DNA from: Carya illinoinensis
Lineage: Eukaryota > Streptophyta > Magnoliopsida > Fagales > Juglandaceae
NCBI RefSeq assembly: GCF_018687715.1
Contig: NC_056756.1
Span: forward strand, 40,644,480 to 40,708,479
Direction: 5' to 3'
DNA: 64,000 nucleotides
Made by a program: the position numbers and the translations under genes. The first letter of the stretch is position 1; every line of letters begins with the position of its first letter. The notes under the pieces were generated by a model that was not told the origin of the DNA, did not search any database, and was given only the letters and a program-made list of their open reading frames with translations. Below are positions 45,361-58,438 of this stretch, in pieces.

Positions 45361-45840
45361 CGACGGCACGAGGATGTACCCATAAACAGAAAACTCCTCA
45401 AATCGTTTACTGCTAGATCTGGGCAGAGTAGTGGAAAACGACCCATGTTAAAGGAAGAAAAAAAAAATCAGAAACTTAGGGCTTACCGAAATGCTTGCTC
45501 AAAGATGGGGAGAGAGAGAAGAGGCTTACGGAAATGCTAGCAGTGAGATCATTGACAGAGACGGTTGAGAAACTTCAGGCTTCACCGTCGGAGCACGCAC
45601 AAGAGAGAAAGTGAATGAGGGGGGGGGGGGGGGGGAGTGGGTAGGGCATCGAAGAGCAGAGAGAGAGAAGTGAAGAACAAAGGAGAGATACAGCGGCTGG
45701 TTTTGTCTGTTAGAGAGAGAGAGAGAGGAGACGAGAGAAGCTAAGGTTTGTCTGCTCGAAGGGAAGAGGGGTCGCGAGGGGGGGGGGGGTTGCGGCATGG
45801 GTGATACGAATGGGAGGGAGTATGGGGCTTAGGGTTATGA
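45361..45840 (-). other. Possible captured 5' gene region in the Helitron
   Basis: Composition changes sharply to CT-rich (minus strand), with G runs on the plus strand at 45619-45636 and 45780-45790. On the minus strand, a proline/serine-rich frame starting MPQPPPPSRPLFPSSR (45798-45526) is followed by GTAAGC donor-like sites near 45530 and 45485, a CTGCCCAG acceptor-like site near 45420 and a GTATGT donor near 45345. This resembles a plant 5' leader and first exons, but no known protein is seen. Confidence 0.3.
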
Positions 45841-47975
45841 TGAGACTAAAACGGCACTGTTTTTAATAGCAAAATATATTTTATGTATTATTGAGACTAT
45901 TAAAAGTATTAAAACACTTGATATAAAAAAAAATATTGAATAAGAAAAAGAATAGTTTCTCATTTTTTTTCTTTAAAATAAAAAACTTAAATTAAATTAT
46001 CAATCTAAAAAGCGTTTGGATATATAAAAAAAGAAAGAACTAATAGCAAAAACACAATTATTCTTCTGTTCCACGATGTTTAATAAAATTAAAGTATTCT
46101 TGAACAAATTTTAACTTAAATAAAATTAACTCATCTAACAAAGTTTATATTTAAACGGTTTTACTAACCAAAGTGGTTTGTAATTATTTCCTTTGTTTTT
46201 AACACCTGAAAAAAGTTTCTAAAAGTAGAAGATGTATTTATTTAAAACCACCAACAAACCACTTGTTAGTAAACATCTTTAAATATATCCTTCATGGTTT
46301 TTCTCTTGTATGCAATTATATCTTTTTAAAAATCTTTAAATATTAAAAAAAAAACAAAGTCATTAGTAATTACTTTCTTTACTATTAAAAAAATTTTAAA
46401 AAATAAAAATACGGGCAAGCATTTTGAAAAAAATCATATTTGAACAAGTCTTTTTATATTTATTCTAAATAAAAGTATAAAAAAGTTCAAAATGCATTTA
46501 AACTAAGGATATCACATCTTAAATATATTCAAAATAATCATTTTATTTGTAAGTAAGTTTGGAACATGAGCTGTTGTTAAGAAATTTTGAAATATGACTA
46601 CTATCCTATCAAATTAAAAAATGAAATAAAATAAAATAAAATTTTAAACTTTAAACTTTTTATCCAATTGATTTTAAAAAAATACTATCTTCACTTATAA
46701 TTTGATGAAAATTTTAAAATTTGAGATTTAGAATTGAAATTAAAAAAAAAAAAAAAAAAACTCATGAACTGATAAATTTCACATTTAAATACATTTAATA
46801 TTGTATAAAAAAATAATAATTGAATACAGTCTTAATTAATGTAAAAGTTACACATTTTTTTTAACAAAAAGTAGGATTTATTATTAAAAAATTAATTTAT
46901 TCATATAAACTCTTATATGAATTATTTTTTTAATAAAAATATGAAACACTTATACATTCAATAAATATAAATATAATTTTTTTGTATAAAATTTGTCGAT
47001 GCTTGTTAGAGACTAGAGAGAGGGAAAGAGAGATGAGAGAGTCAAAGACTCGAGGCGTTGCTTCATACATGGTTTCATTTGTAACTTTCTTTGGACCACA
47101 TAAAATTAGAAATGGCTCGATGACGTCCGATAGAGACCCACAAGTGCATTCTACCCGGCCTGGTCAATGCATCTTTAGGCAAAAGAATAAATATTCTACC
47201 TATCATCACTACATATATTATATATATAATAAGAACGTTGATGCTGATAATAATAAGCATTCCAGATCTTTTATTATAACCATATTTATTACAACATTCA
47301 TTTTATTCTCTATGTATTAAATTATCGTTGAAATCAATTTTTAAGGGAAGAAAAAAAAAATTCAACAATTTATATATATGTGTGTGTGTATATACAATGC
47401 AATCAAAACTTACAATACCTTTTGTGTTTAGACAGAAATTATCCTCCTTATCAAGAGATCTAATTATATAAAAGACTCTATATTGTTTATTTCAAAACCT
47501 GTAAGTGCCTTTATATATATTATATATTTCTTTTTGCTGGTCCTTGTTTATAATTTTTTTGTGGGTACTTGCTTTGAATAGTAAATTAATTTTGAGAAAT
47601 ATTTTATTCAAGAATTTTGATATGTGATATCGATCTATGCTTTTTATAAGTTCCTTTTTCATGGTATTTTTTCATTTCATATGTTATTTTGTTATCTTCA
47701 TTTCCTTGTTGATGTAAAGTATAAATAATTTGGTTATATGTATTTTTCAACATATGAATTAACGAAATTGTTTATAGCATTTAAAATGAATCATGGAGGT
47801 ATGGATTTTGCATTAAGCTATTGTTATTTATTCATTTAGTTTTGGTTGTGTGGAACAGTATCCAACGTTTGGAAGAATTATTTGCTTCGTTAACATAATG
47901 AGAAGTGGTAAGATCGTGTTAATAAGTTATGTAGCATTTGCTGTGAAATAGTAATATTAACTTTTTAAAAGTTAA
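45841..47975. other. Helitron interior, no gene recognised
   Basis: AT-rich, probably including the promoter of the Rep-helicase gene. A GA-rich patch lies near 47008-47040. Short ORFs only. Confidence 0.45.
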
Positions 47976-50900
47976 GTTTGGAGACTATTTTTTGAAGATC
48001 ATAGAAAACAACTAGCAAAGAATGTCCCCTATAAAGATTTACCAGAAGAGAAAAAGGAAGAACTCCATAGAAAACAGAAAGAAAGATATGCTAAAAAAAA
48101 TGCATCTAACAGCAATTCCATCCAGTTAAAATATTCAACTTCATTTGGTGGTGATCAACTAACTACATCAATTGATGAACCTTCAAATGATGATGTCCAA
48201 CATATAAACACCACTCAAGACTTTACTGTTTTACAAAAGGTGTCAAAGAGACAACGAATTTTCCATGCTGATGTTGACATCGATGAATTGTTTTCATCTC
48301 ATGAAGTATGTGTTCCTCCTGGTGTTAATGTCTGTGTGGTTAATTCAGAGGCAACATCATCATTAAACAATGTGACAGATTGTTCTAATTGTCCGAGTGA
48401 TTCTATGGATTTTCTTACACGTAAATCAGGAAATACTTACATAGATGAAACAACCGTCTCTAATCAGCTTTTGATTCAATAGGTTTTCCTGAAATTATTT
48501 TCTCATCTTTCTTATTCAAATAGCCTTATATTATTTTTCATTGAAATCTGGGAACATTCTATTCAAATAGGCTCCATGTGTTGTTCGGGAACAGTCAAGT
48601 TTTGAAACAAGTATACCGCCACCTTGTAGGGGTAAGAAACCAGTATAATTATATTATTCATTCTTCTAATTCCATTGTCAACTCTTGCCACTCTTCTAGT
48701 AGTGTCCTTGGTCAGATCATTCAAAGAACAATCGATGAGTTTACATCTATTATCTTATATTCACTTTTGAACTCAATAGGTGAGGGGCATTGCCGCTTTG
48801 CTGGACTTAGGCAATTATTACAAGTCGTGCCATCTGAAGCATATTTTTAGCCGTATGTGCCTTATTGCAGACATTGTAAAGCAAAGCGATTCTACCATGA
48901 AACAAAAGGATTTTGTTGCGCTGATGGAACAATTTCTTTGGCCACAAATGCTGTCCCTGATCAACTTTATGATCTTTTTACCTCCAACACAGATGAATCT
49001 GTGCATTTTAAGACCTATGTTCGGACTTATAATAACAAGTTCGCGTTTACATCTTTTGGAGTTAAATTCGATAGAGATCTTTGCAAACGGAATAGATGAA
49101 TTTATACCTTTCGAACTCAGGGACAGATCTATCATTATATCAATGATTTAATCCCTTTAAATGGTCGTTCTTCTTATCTCCAATTGTATTTCTATGATAC
49201 GAAGCATGAATTAAAAAATCACATTTCTGATTCAGAAAGAATGAATCCATCAATTATAGCTCAACTCATCGATATTCTTTGCATCAATCCATATTCTGTG
49301 TTTTTCCGGTCTCTTGGTGATTTGCCAAATTTTAAAAATCAAGTAATCCATATAAGATCAGATGCTGGTCTAGATCAACGTGTATTCAATGCCCCGACAT
49401 CTTCACAAGTTGTAGCAATATGGGTTGAAAATGAAGACGCAAATCAGCTAGGAGGACGAGACATTTGTGTCTTTAGTCATTCTAGTGAAGTCATATAGTT
49501 CAATATTATTTTGGCGGCTATGATCCACTTCAGTATCCGTTGTTATTTCCTCTTGGCGATACGGGTTGGCATCAAGGCATTTAAAAGGTCAATAGAGGAA
49601 GCACATTAACATGTAATGAAACAACCCGATCAATAGATCCTTACCAATTAATGTCAGCAGAAAAATTACTTACAAGAGAACAGCGAGGTTATAGTGTAAT
49701 CTTAATCTTCCCATTTTCTACTTAGTTTGTAGACGTCCAATTTTGTAATATTTCATTCCTCTACAACTTTTGCAGCATTAAACAGAAAAAGGAAGGATCC
49801 AATTGTTTCGTGCCGTGAATATTATTGCTACAAGTTACAAATTAGAGAAAATGTCAGATCAATTTTGTTACTGTTTGGTTACCTATTACAACAATTTGTT
49901 GTTGATATGTATGTCAAGATCGAGACGTCAAGATTAGATTATTTCCGTAACAAACAACAACATATTTGATCTGAGTTATATCAAGGTATTGTTGATACCA
50001 TTACACTTGGAGAAATCGATGCTTCTAATGTTGGAAAACGAATTATTCTACCTTCGTCATTTATTGGGGGTCCAAAATATATGCGAAAAAAATATATGAA
50101 AGTAATGGCTTTAGTTCAGCGTTATGGTAAACCAGACATTTTTTTAACAATGACGTGCAATCCAAACTGATAAGAAATTTCAAATGAATTACGCCTGCAT
50201 GAGGAGAGTCAAAATCGGCCTGATTTGGTTGCTCGGGTCTTTCATGCAAAATTAGAAGAATTAAATGATTGATTATTCAAGCAGCAGATATTTGGAAAAG
50301 TCTCAACATATGTTTATGTTATTAAGCACCAAAAAAGAGGGCTTCCACATGCGCATTTTTTAATTATATTATAGAGGGATTGGAAACTCTATGCACCTGA
50401 ATCTTTTGATTAGATTGTATCGACAAAAATACCTGATAAAAATATAAATTTGTACTTGCATAATGCTATTATCAAGTATATGATGCATGGACCATGTGGA
50501 GTGTTGAATCCAACAAATGTTTACATGAAAAAAAAAATGGTTGTTGCAAAAGCTAATATCCAAAAAGTTTTGCATCAGGTACGACTATTGGAAATGATTG
50601 CTTCCCAATATATAAGCGTTCTGACAATAGAATAACTGTCAAAGTGAGAGGCTATAATTTGGATAACCGTTGGGTCGTTCCATATAATCCGTATTTGCTT
50701 GCAATATTTGACTGTCACATTAATGTTGAGATTTGTTCTATGATAAAAGCAGTCAAATATCTTTATAAGTATATTTACAAAGGGCATGATCGTGTTGCTT
50801 TCAATTTGGTTTTTGAACAAAACAATCAAAAAATTGATGAAATCTAACAATTCTAATTGACCCGATGGATTGCTCCATCTGAAGCTATGTGGAGAATATA

Positions 50901-53088
50901 CGACTTCATTATTAATGAAATGTACCCAGCAGTATATAGCTTACATTTACATCTTGAGAATCAACACCAAGTAACTTTTCGAGCAAATGAAGACTTAATC
51001 AATGTTCTCAACTCTGATTGATTTGCAAAATCAATGTTAACAGAATTCTTTGCATTAAACCGAGTGGATGAAAATGCCAGGACATTGTTGTACAAAGAAT
51101 TTCCAGAATTTTATGTTTGGAGCCAACAATATAAAGAGTGGACTCATCGAAAAAAAAAAAAAACTGTTATAGGTCAAATTGTTACAACAAATCCATTCGA
51201 AGGTGAGAGGTATTATCTGCGGATATTGATAAATCATGTAAGAGGACCTTTGTCGTTTGAAGATCTTAGGACAGTTGATGATGTTGTGGCTCCAACATTT
51301 CGTAAGGCAGCAACTATGCATGATTTGCTACAAAGAGACAGTAGCTTAGAAGATTGTTTACATGAAGTATCTCTATATCAAATGCCATCCAGTTTGAGAC
51401 GACTATTTGCAACTATTTTGGTTTATTGTAATCCAACCAATCCGAGAGAGCTTTGGGAACGTTTTGAGCAATATATGTCAGTTGATTTTAGGTCGACTAA
51501 AAATTCTATGTTGAATGTAAGAATGCAAGTTTTGCGCTTAATCTCTTTTACACTTGAATCAATGAGGAAAGACATTAATTCGTTCCATCTTCTTGATGAC
51601 AATATTTTTTTTTATGAAGACCAACTCAATCTAGGGAAATTGAAGATGAATTGGCTATTGAAATTCCAGAAGAAGATATTGTTGCATCAGAAGCCCTTAA
51701 TAGTAAACAACGACATGTCTATAATTCAGTTTTGGAAAAGGCTTTTTTAGTGAAGCTGCTACATTCTTTGTTGATGGCCCTGGTGGGACAGGGAAGACAT
51801 TCCTGTACAAGGTACTTCTTACCGTAGTAAGATTAAGAAAATTAGTCGTACTTGCAACTGTTTCATCTGGTGTTACTACATCTATCCTTCCTGGAGGTCG
51901 AACAGCACACTCGCGTTTTAAGATTCCACTGGATAATGATGAACATAGCATGTGTTGTGTCAGTAAACAAAGTGCCCTCGCAAAGTTACTACATGTGGCA
52001 AGGTTAATTATATGGGATGAGGCCCCTATGTCAAGAAAACAATATATTGAAGTATTAGATAAAATATTACGAGACATTAATGATTCAGAGTTAACATTCG
52101 GTGGAAAAGTTATCGTTTTTTGTGGAGATTCTCGTCAGGTTTTACCTGTGATTCGTAAAGGAACAAGACAAGAACATGTTGACGCCAGTTTGGTTTCTTC
52201 TTATTTGTGGCCTACATTGATCAAGTTTCATTTGACTAAAAATATGTGAGCAAGATTGGATCTAGTCTTTTCAGAATATGTATTAGAATTGGGCAACAGA
52301 ATGCCACCAATCACAGTTGATGAAACTATAAACATTCCTAATGGCATGCTTGTTCCCTATGAAGATGACTATACTTCTTTGGATCATTTAATAGATGTTG
52401 TTTTCCATGATATTTATGAATATTCAATAAATATTTCAGCTATGATGAATCAACACCAAAGAACAGTTATGTTGATGAAATAAATGCATTACTAATTCAT
52501 AGATTTCCTGGTGAGCTTAAGCGATATTATAGTTTTGATGAAGCAATAGATGTATCTGAATAATTAGTTACAGATGATTTTTTAAATACTCTAACCCCAA
52601 ATGGACTTCCTCCTCATGAATTGTTACTGAAGATAAACTGTCCTATAATGCTGCTTAGAAACATTAATTCTTCAGAAGGACTATGCAACAGAACACGTCT
52701 AATTTGTCAGGCTTTTGATCGAAATGTCATTAATGCAGAAATCGCAGTTGGGCACCACAGCAGAAAAAGAGTCTTTATTCCAGGGATCTCATTCTTACCA
52801 AATGTTGATGAAAATAGTAACTTCCCTTTCAAACGAACTTAGTTCCCTATCAGATTAAGTTTTGCAATGACTATAAATAAGGCACAAGGGCAAACATTGG
52901 ATTTTGTTGGAATATATTTATCTCAACCTGTTTTCTCACATGGTCAATTATATGTGGCTTTATCAAGGATAAAGACTGCATCTACAATAAAGATTTTAAT
53001 ACGGTCAGTATCAATTGAACGATCAGAAAAGAACTGCACAAAAAATATTGTTTATACGGAATTATTAAGATTAGCATCTTCAGATTAA
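47976..53088 (+). pseudogene. Helitron Rep-helicase, decayed
   Basis: Several frames together give the order of a plant Helitron protein: an N-terminal basic segment (LAKNVPYKDLPEEKKEELHR); a cysteine-rich finger (YCRHCKAKRFYHETKGFCC, about 48860-48920); Helitron-like N domain (YTFRTQGQIYHYINDLIPL, NPYSVFFRSLG, FGGYDPLQYPLLFPLGDTGW); Rep with DIFLTMTCNPN, the HUH motif PHAH (His codons 50348-50356) and the two-tyrosine motif VKYLYKYIYKGHDR (about 50746-50790); and a PIF1-like helicase with Walker A GPGGTGKT (51776-51799), Walker B LIIWDEAPMS (about 51996-52025), FCGDSRQVLPV and the C-terminal [15 protein letters not shown] ... YVALSRIKT (52876-52980). Many stops and frameshifts interrupt it. 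Rep nicks and joins single-stranded DNA during rolling-circle transposition. Confidence 0.9.
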
Positions 53089-53279
53089 TGTTAAATGGGT
53101 AATGATTCAATTGTATAATTTGAGTTTAATTACTTTAACAAAATTGCGCATTTAATAGAATTCTCTTTTCTGTATATTTAGTATTGTGTTTTTTAATTTA
53201 TTATACTCTTCAATTCTCTTTGTAATTTTTTTTAATGCAGTATTGGGTTTACTATACTTACACATATAATATCTTTGTA

Positions 53280-55775
53280 TGTGAACAGCTTTAAAGATGC
53301 GGACGGTTTATACATCGATAAAAGATATTACTCTAAGTACAAGAGACTGAAAAATTAAAATGGTTGTGGCAAAGAAGTTACCCAAATGAACAGGTCAACG
53401 CTCACCAATGAAGTACCAAAGCCTAACATTCATTGATTCAGAGGTATAGTATTTATTTCTATCTATTGTCTTTTATTTTATTTTATTTTATTTTTTGTGT
53501 ATTAAAAACTGGTAAATGATTTTGTTATTTTTGCATTCTATCTATTAAGTTTTGTTTTTTTTTTAATTTTTTTACTACTAATTTGTTGGATCTTTTGATG
53601 TTTGATTTTTTTAAATCTTTGGCTTCCTTATATAAATGTCGATAATGTTCTATTAATTTAGTTCTCTTCCTGTAACACATTTAAAAACAAAAACTTTACA
53701 CATAACTCAAAACAATTTAAAATCAAAGAAAATCATTATACTCAATTATTTATTACAATTTATTTTTTTGTAAATTATTCATTATAATTTTTTATATTAT
53801 ACAGGGAAATCGGCTGAAAGCTACGTACGATATTTGATAAGGATATTGACTCACGACAAGATACTTTGCACATTTTTCAATCATATTACATCATTAATGC
53901 ATATGTGAAGCCATTGGATTCGAAGTATAGAATTGAAACACATGAATATCAATGGATCTTAAATGCTAAAATGATAATTGAGGAAGTTCCAAAAGATGAA
54001 GGACAATTGGAGCCACCAAAGTACCAATTCATTCCATTTAATGAATTAGATGCTTACAAGAATTCAATTGCAGAAATAGGTAATTCACTCTTTATTTTAG
54101 AATATTTAATTATCAATATACTAAAAATTTAAATCTTATTTGTCAGATATTTTAGCTGTTGCAATCCAAATCAAACCATGTAGAGAAATAACTTTAGTGC
54201 ATGGACCAACAACTATTCAAGAGATATATGTTATCGATCAAGGGTAAAACTATTTTTTGGGTAGTTCTGCTAATTCTTTTTTTTATTCCAATTTTGTAGC
54301 TTAAACCACATATGTTTAACTATGTGGGGTCGATTTGTGCAAGATGAATGCAAAAAGATCTCAAAAATAATTGAGACAAAGCCAATTATACTTAGAACAA
54401 AAATAAGAGTTGGTTCTTATAATTGTATTTTTAATAATTAACAATCTTATATTTTCTTTTACAGTGTATATACTTGCATTAATTATGATGCTTATTTCCA
54501 ATGAAAGATTATCTCTATCATCACGTTCGAAAAGTAAATTTATAATCAATCCTATTATTTTTGAGGCAACTTCATTGCAAGAGTGGTAATCATCACAAAT
54601 AAGTCATTATTTGTTTCATACCATTTGAATATTGAAATCTCTATATTTTTATTTCTTATGTTGTATTTGTTTTTATGAATTTTAAGGGCAGTGATTAATG
54701 ATTTATTACTCAAGAGTATTATTGTAAAAAGCTTGACATACCCGTCTGCGTCTCTATTTTCTGTTGGTATTCGGAAAATAATCAAGAATTGTGATGTTGC
54801 TAAGTTCATCAAAAGTTTGCAACCCATGGCGATAAAATCCTATTTTTAGTAACAAATTCAAATATTTATACAATCAATTCTTCTAAAAATTTGTTTCTAA
54901 TGTGATGCAGAAAATAAAATTTTGGATAAAGGCGAAGATAATTGTGGTTGATTTGCACCAGATATTTTTTTACATGTCATGTATTGGCTGTAATAAAGGA
55001 ACTGGATATGATTACAATGATAGATTCCTTTGTTACCATTGCAAACACCAAAGCATTTCCCAACCCCGGTATGTATCTTTCAAATTTTTTGTTTGATAAT
55101 TTATGTAATAGATTTAATGTATAGTTTTTATTGATTCTAACTTAAAATGATATTTCCATCAAATTTGTAACTGCCGAGCATATGTTGAACTCGACGATGG
55201 TATAGGAAGACTATCTATTGTTATGTTTGGTGAAGTTGTAGAAGAAGCATTCGGTTGTTCGGCAGTTGAGCTTATAAATCATAATGGAGATGTACGTCTT
55301 CTTATTTTCTATTCGCTTTATTGTTGCGAGTAGAAAAGTCTATCTCAAAATTTTTAACATATTTAATATATTATCTATAAATACATTGAAGTTTATATTA
55401 AAAAAACTATTAAAAGTAAATTATAACAAAAATCATTTAAATTGATTTTTATATACTTGTTTATTATACCAATTTTATTTTTATTTATAACATGCATAGT
55501 AATTTAATTAAAAACATTGTATTAAAAAATTTGTGTTAATTTAGAAGACATAAATTTCCAATATATAAGGTATTTAAATTTTTATTAATTATGCAATTCT
55601 AATTAAAAATTTCCTTTGCATGAACATTTATCATATATAGAAAATCTTGTGGCACAAGTTTCACAGAAAGAGTGGAGGATTGAACTTTTAGTAGACCTCG
55701 ATCGACTCAACCAAAAGCAGTACAAGAATTTCAATGTCGTCTCTATTGATACTGTACAAGATGACACAAAATGAT
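53280..55775 (+). pseudogene. RPA1-like single-strand DNA-binding protein of the Helitron
   Basis: Exon-like pieces downstream of the helicase resemble plant replication protein A large subunit: HIFQSYYIINAYVKPLDSKY then QWILNAKMIIEEVP (53866-54000); KYQFIPFNELDAYKNSIAEI (54020-54080); ILAVAIQIKPCREITLVHGP (54150-54215); a zinc ribbon (CIGCNKGTGYDYNDRFLCYH, then CKHQ, about 54980-55052); YVELDDGIGRLSIVMFGEVV (55185-55240); and KEWRIELLVDLDRLNQKQYK (55665-55735). GT-AG-like borders separate them. RPA-like genes are a known accessory of plant Helitrons and would protect the displaced strand. Frames do not join cleanly, so it is called a pseudogene. Confidence 0.78.
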
Positions 55776-56216
55776 GGATCAAAATAAAAACATCAAAGGA
55801 CTCATATTTTGAACTGATGTTTTTGTTGGGCTTGTATTAAACTTATTGCAGGCAACTTTGCTAAAACTACGATGCTATAAATATGTGTTGGACTATATTA
55901 TGTTTTGAACTAATGTTTTTGTTGGGCTTGTATTAAACTTATCATATGAAACCTTGCTAAAACTATCGATGTTATAAATATGTGTTAGACTATGTCATAT
56001 TTTGAATTAATATTTTTATCTTTTAATCTATATAAGCATGTAATTATTATACTATACTTAACTATCATTACCCTAAATATTTACTAGATTTCACATTTTT
56101 TTCCATATGCTTTAAATTATTGATTGAAATCAATGTTTTTATGAAATATATATTATTTTTTAAATAATTATTTCATTAAACTAGATAAACATGCATTGCA
56201 CGTTGCTCCTACCTAG

Positions 56217-56330
56217 TATATATATATATATATATATATATCTATTTAGTTCAATTCAAGATCTTTAGTTTTCCCAAATGTCAATCTTACACAGCAAGAT
56301 CATTGAAAAATTAAATAATTTTGAAATAAA
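56217..56330. repeat. Segmental duplication block, copy B, part 4
   Basis: TCTATTTAGTTCAATT, then AGATCTTTAGTTTTCCCAA and GATCATTGAAAAATTAAATA, match copy A 7458-7530. Beyond this the copies diverge, which marks the end of the duplicated block. Confidence 0.85.
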
Positions 56331-56586
56331 TAAGAGTAAAATATCACTGTAAATGGATAAAATTGATGTATTATAGTGAGAAAATAAGTAAACTTTTCTC
56401 GTATCTTGCCATGCATCTTATCCACCTATTTTTTGAAGGGAAATTTCTAATAAACATAAGCCAAGTCCTTACGTATAACATACGAAGAACATTATAATAT
56501 TGTGTAAACGAAGAACATTGAATAAAATATCATTTATTCAATAAATACACACAAATATTTTGCATCTACTTGCATACTTCATTTCA
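56331..56586. other. No gene recognised
   Basis: AT-rich intergenic sequence. Confidence 0.5.
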
Positions 56587-57020
56587 CTAAAAAGGGAGAG
56601 GCAAGCGTCTCTCCTTGAGCCATTTCCTGCCTTCAGTTTTCAGTTCGCACCTTTGAGGTGAATCGAAAGCAATTCTTATATATGAACATGAAAACAAGAT
56701 TCTTTTGGCTTGAAAATTTAATTTTTGAATTTTCCACCCATGTATCGCCTTTGTCAAGTCTTTGATCAAGACCTCATCTTTCCCGAATTTCTCCTTTCAG
56801 GATTTTTACTAGTGTGCGACGTTTTTAGTGGTGCTTTCGAACCACACCAACAACTTGGTGTTTCCAATACTAAATCATCAATTATAGACAATAATAATTG
56901 TGTATATGTCATTCGGGATTCTAAAAACACTGCACACAAGTTCAGATTAGTAAAGAGGCTGATTTCATAATAAGGTAAACTGGGAGTACTAAAGATGCCA
57001 ATTTCCTTCCAGGATTTCAT
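56587..57020 (-). pseudogene. GRF-type zinc-finger fragment
   Basis: The open frame 57020-56766 ends with CWCGSKAPLKTSHTSKNPER then RNSGK, which fits the start of a GRF zinc finger (CxCG, then TSxTxxNPGRRF). The expected later cysteine and histidine are not found in frame. A second short open stretch continues to 56587. Small GRF proteins are common in plant genomes and are often linked to repeats. This looks like a truncated copy. Confidence 0.5.
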
Positions 57021-57440
57021 ATTGTGGAATGGCCAAAATACTCTATATTTTGCAATAAATGGATACTACTTATTCTTTTCAAAATCAGACCTACTTTGCT
57101 AGAGTTTGTTAATAATTTTGTCACTTTGATATCTTTATTTCTTTTCTAAATCTTCATGTCAATCATCCAAGCCAACATGTGTGTAAACAAAATATTGCAA
57201 ATAAATCTAGCAATCTAGAGCATAGGAACAATTATTCACAATATTAACACAACAAAATAAAGATAATAACATTTGAGATTCCCATTGAAATTAAATACAT
57301 TAAATGACCAAATAAAGATAATATAGTTATTCTTGATTTTGAATAGATCTCAAATAACCTGTTTAGTCCTCAAATTAACAAAAAATAAATAAAATACCCT
57401 TAATTCTAAAAAAATGAAAGGGATTTTTCTATATCTTTAA
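57021..57440. other. No gene recognised
   Basis: AT-rich intergenic sequence. Confidence 0.5.
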
Positions 57441-57445
57441 GTAAA

Positions 57446-57815
57446 AGAAATGAGTAGTGCAAAATTGATCAAATGTGGTAGAATTTGAGGGTGTTGACAG
57501 TTTGGTGGCAATTTTTTTTTTTTTTTTCTCGTTGATAAAGATGAGGGAGGTGCTATATTATTACAATCCAAATACAGTTCATAATATGCAATATTGTTTT
57601 GAGTATAAGTTGAGAAAAGAAAATAGATCCCAAGTGAAAGAAATGGGTGGGGCAAAATTGATCAAATGTGGTAGAATTTGAGGGTGTTGACAGTTTGGCA
57701 GCAATTTTTTTTTTTTCCTCATTGACAAAGTGAAGGGAGGTGCTATATTATTACAATCCAAACACAGTTCATAAAATGCAATATTATTTTGAGTATAAGT
57801 TGAGAAAAGAAAACG
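57446..57815. repeat. About 197-bp tandem duplication
   Basis: The unit with AAATTGATCAAATGTGGTAG, TTTGAGGGTGTTGACAGTTT and AGTATAAGTTGAGAAAAGAA occurs at about 57446-57640 and 57643-57815. The T run differs in length between the copies. Confidence 0.9.
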
Positions 57816-58100
57816 TATCACATTAAACTAACCTGTAGCCCCATTTTTATATTATACTAAATAGATCCCATTTATTTCCTTCTCTCAACGTTTAAACTAA
57901 CCTGTAACCCAGATCAACTAAGTTCATATAATTTATAAGTCTCCCAAATCTATATGATTTGGTGGTCATTAATGGAAAGAAATTGAAATAAAATACCACA
58001 ACAAAACACCACAATCTCCGAATGATTTGGTGATTTCAGCTCTAGTAGTGGATATGGTTGCTCATTCACCTCAATTTAGTAAGCTAAAAGGTCAAATATT

Positions 58101-58206
58101 TATGATATTCTATATATCTATAAAGAAGTGTAAACCCTAGAATCACAAATTATCTTGATATTCTATATATCTATAAAGAAGTATAAACCCTAGAATCACA
58201 AATTAC
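58101..58206. repeat. 53-bp tandem duplication
   Basis: GATATTCTATATATCTATAA is repeated at 58101 and 58154, each with AAACCCTAGAATCACAAATT at its end. Confidence 0.92.
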
Positions 58207-58438
58207 CCTTCCGTAGATCTATGGGTTTTGTGTCGGGGGACTAAGGGCTTCATGTCATTGTACTGAGGGCTTCGCATCAGTGGTTTGAACAAACCGAGGG
58301 CTTGGGGACTGAGGGATCCTGCGATGGGTCTGGCCTCCTCGGGAGGGCTGAGGTCGTGGTGCTTGGCTTGGTTGTTGAAAAAGATGAAGGGCTTGATTTT
58401 GGTGGTGCTTAGATTCGATAAATGTTGAAGAAGACGAA
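58207..58438. other. GC-richer stretch before the tandem array
   Basis: Contains repeated GAGGGCTT words and a short minus-strand open frame (58446-58255) with no recognised similarity. Confidence 0.4.

Larger units (their letters stand above)
39228..56216 (+). mobile_element. Helitron, about 17 kb, Rep-helicase and RPA type
   Basis: Starts TCTTTCTATAATAATAAG after an A and ends CCTACCTAG before a T, which fits Helitron rules (5' TC, 3' CTRR, insertion between A and T, no target duplication). The boundaries agree with the empty site in copy A, where the same sequence runs through (TATATATATCTATTTAGTTC at 7448-7467). It contains about 8.7 kb of non-coding DNA, then Rep-helicase remains (47976-53088) and RPA-like exons (about 53280-55775). 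Stops and frameshifts are common in the coding part, so it is now non-autonomous. Non-coding tandem repeats fill much of the 5' half. Confidence 0.88.
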
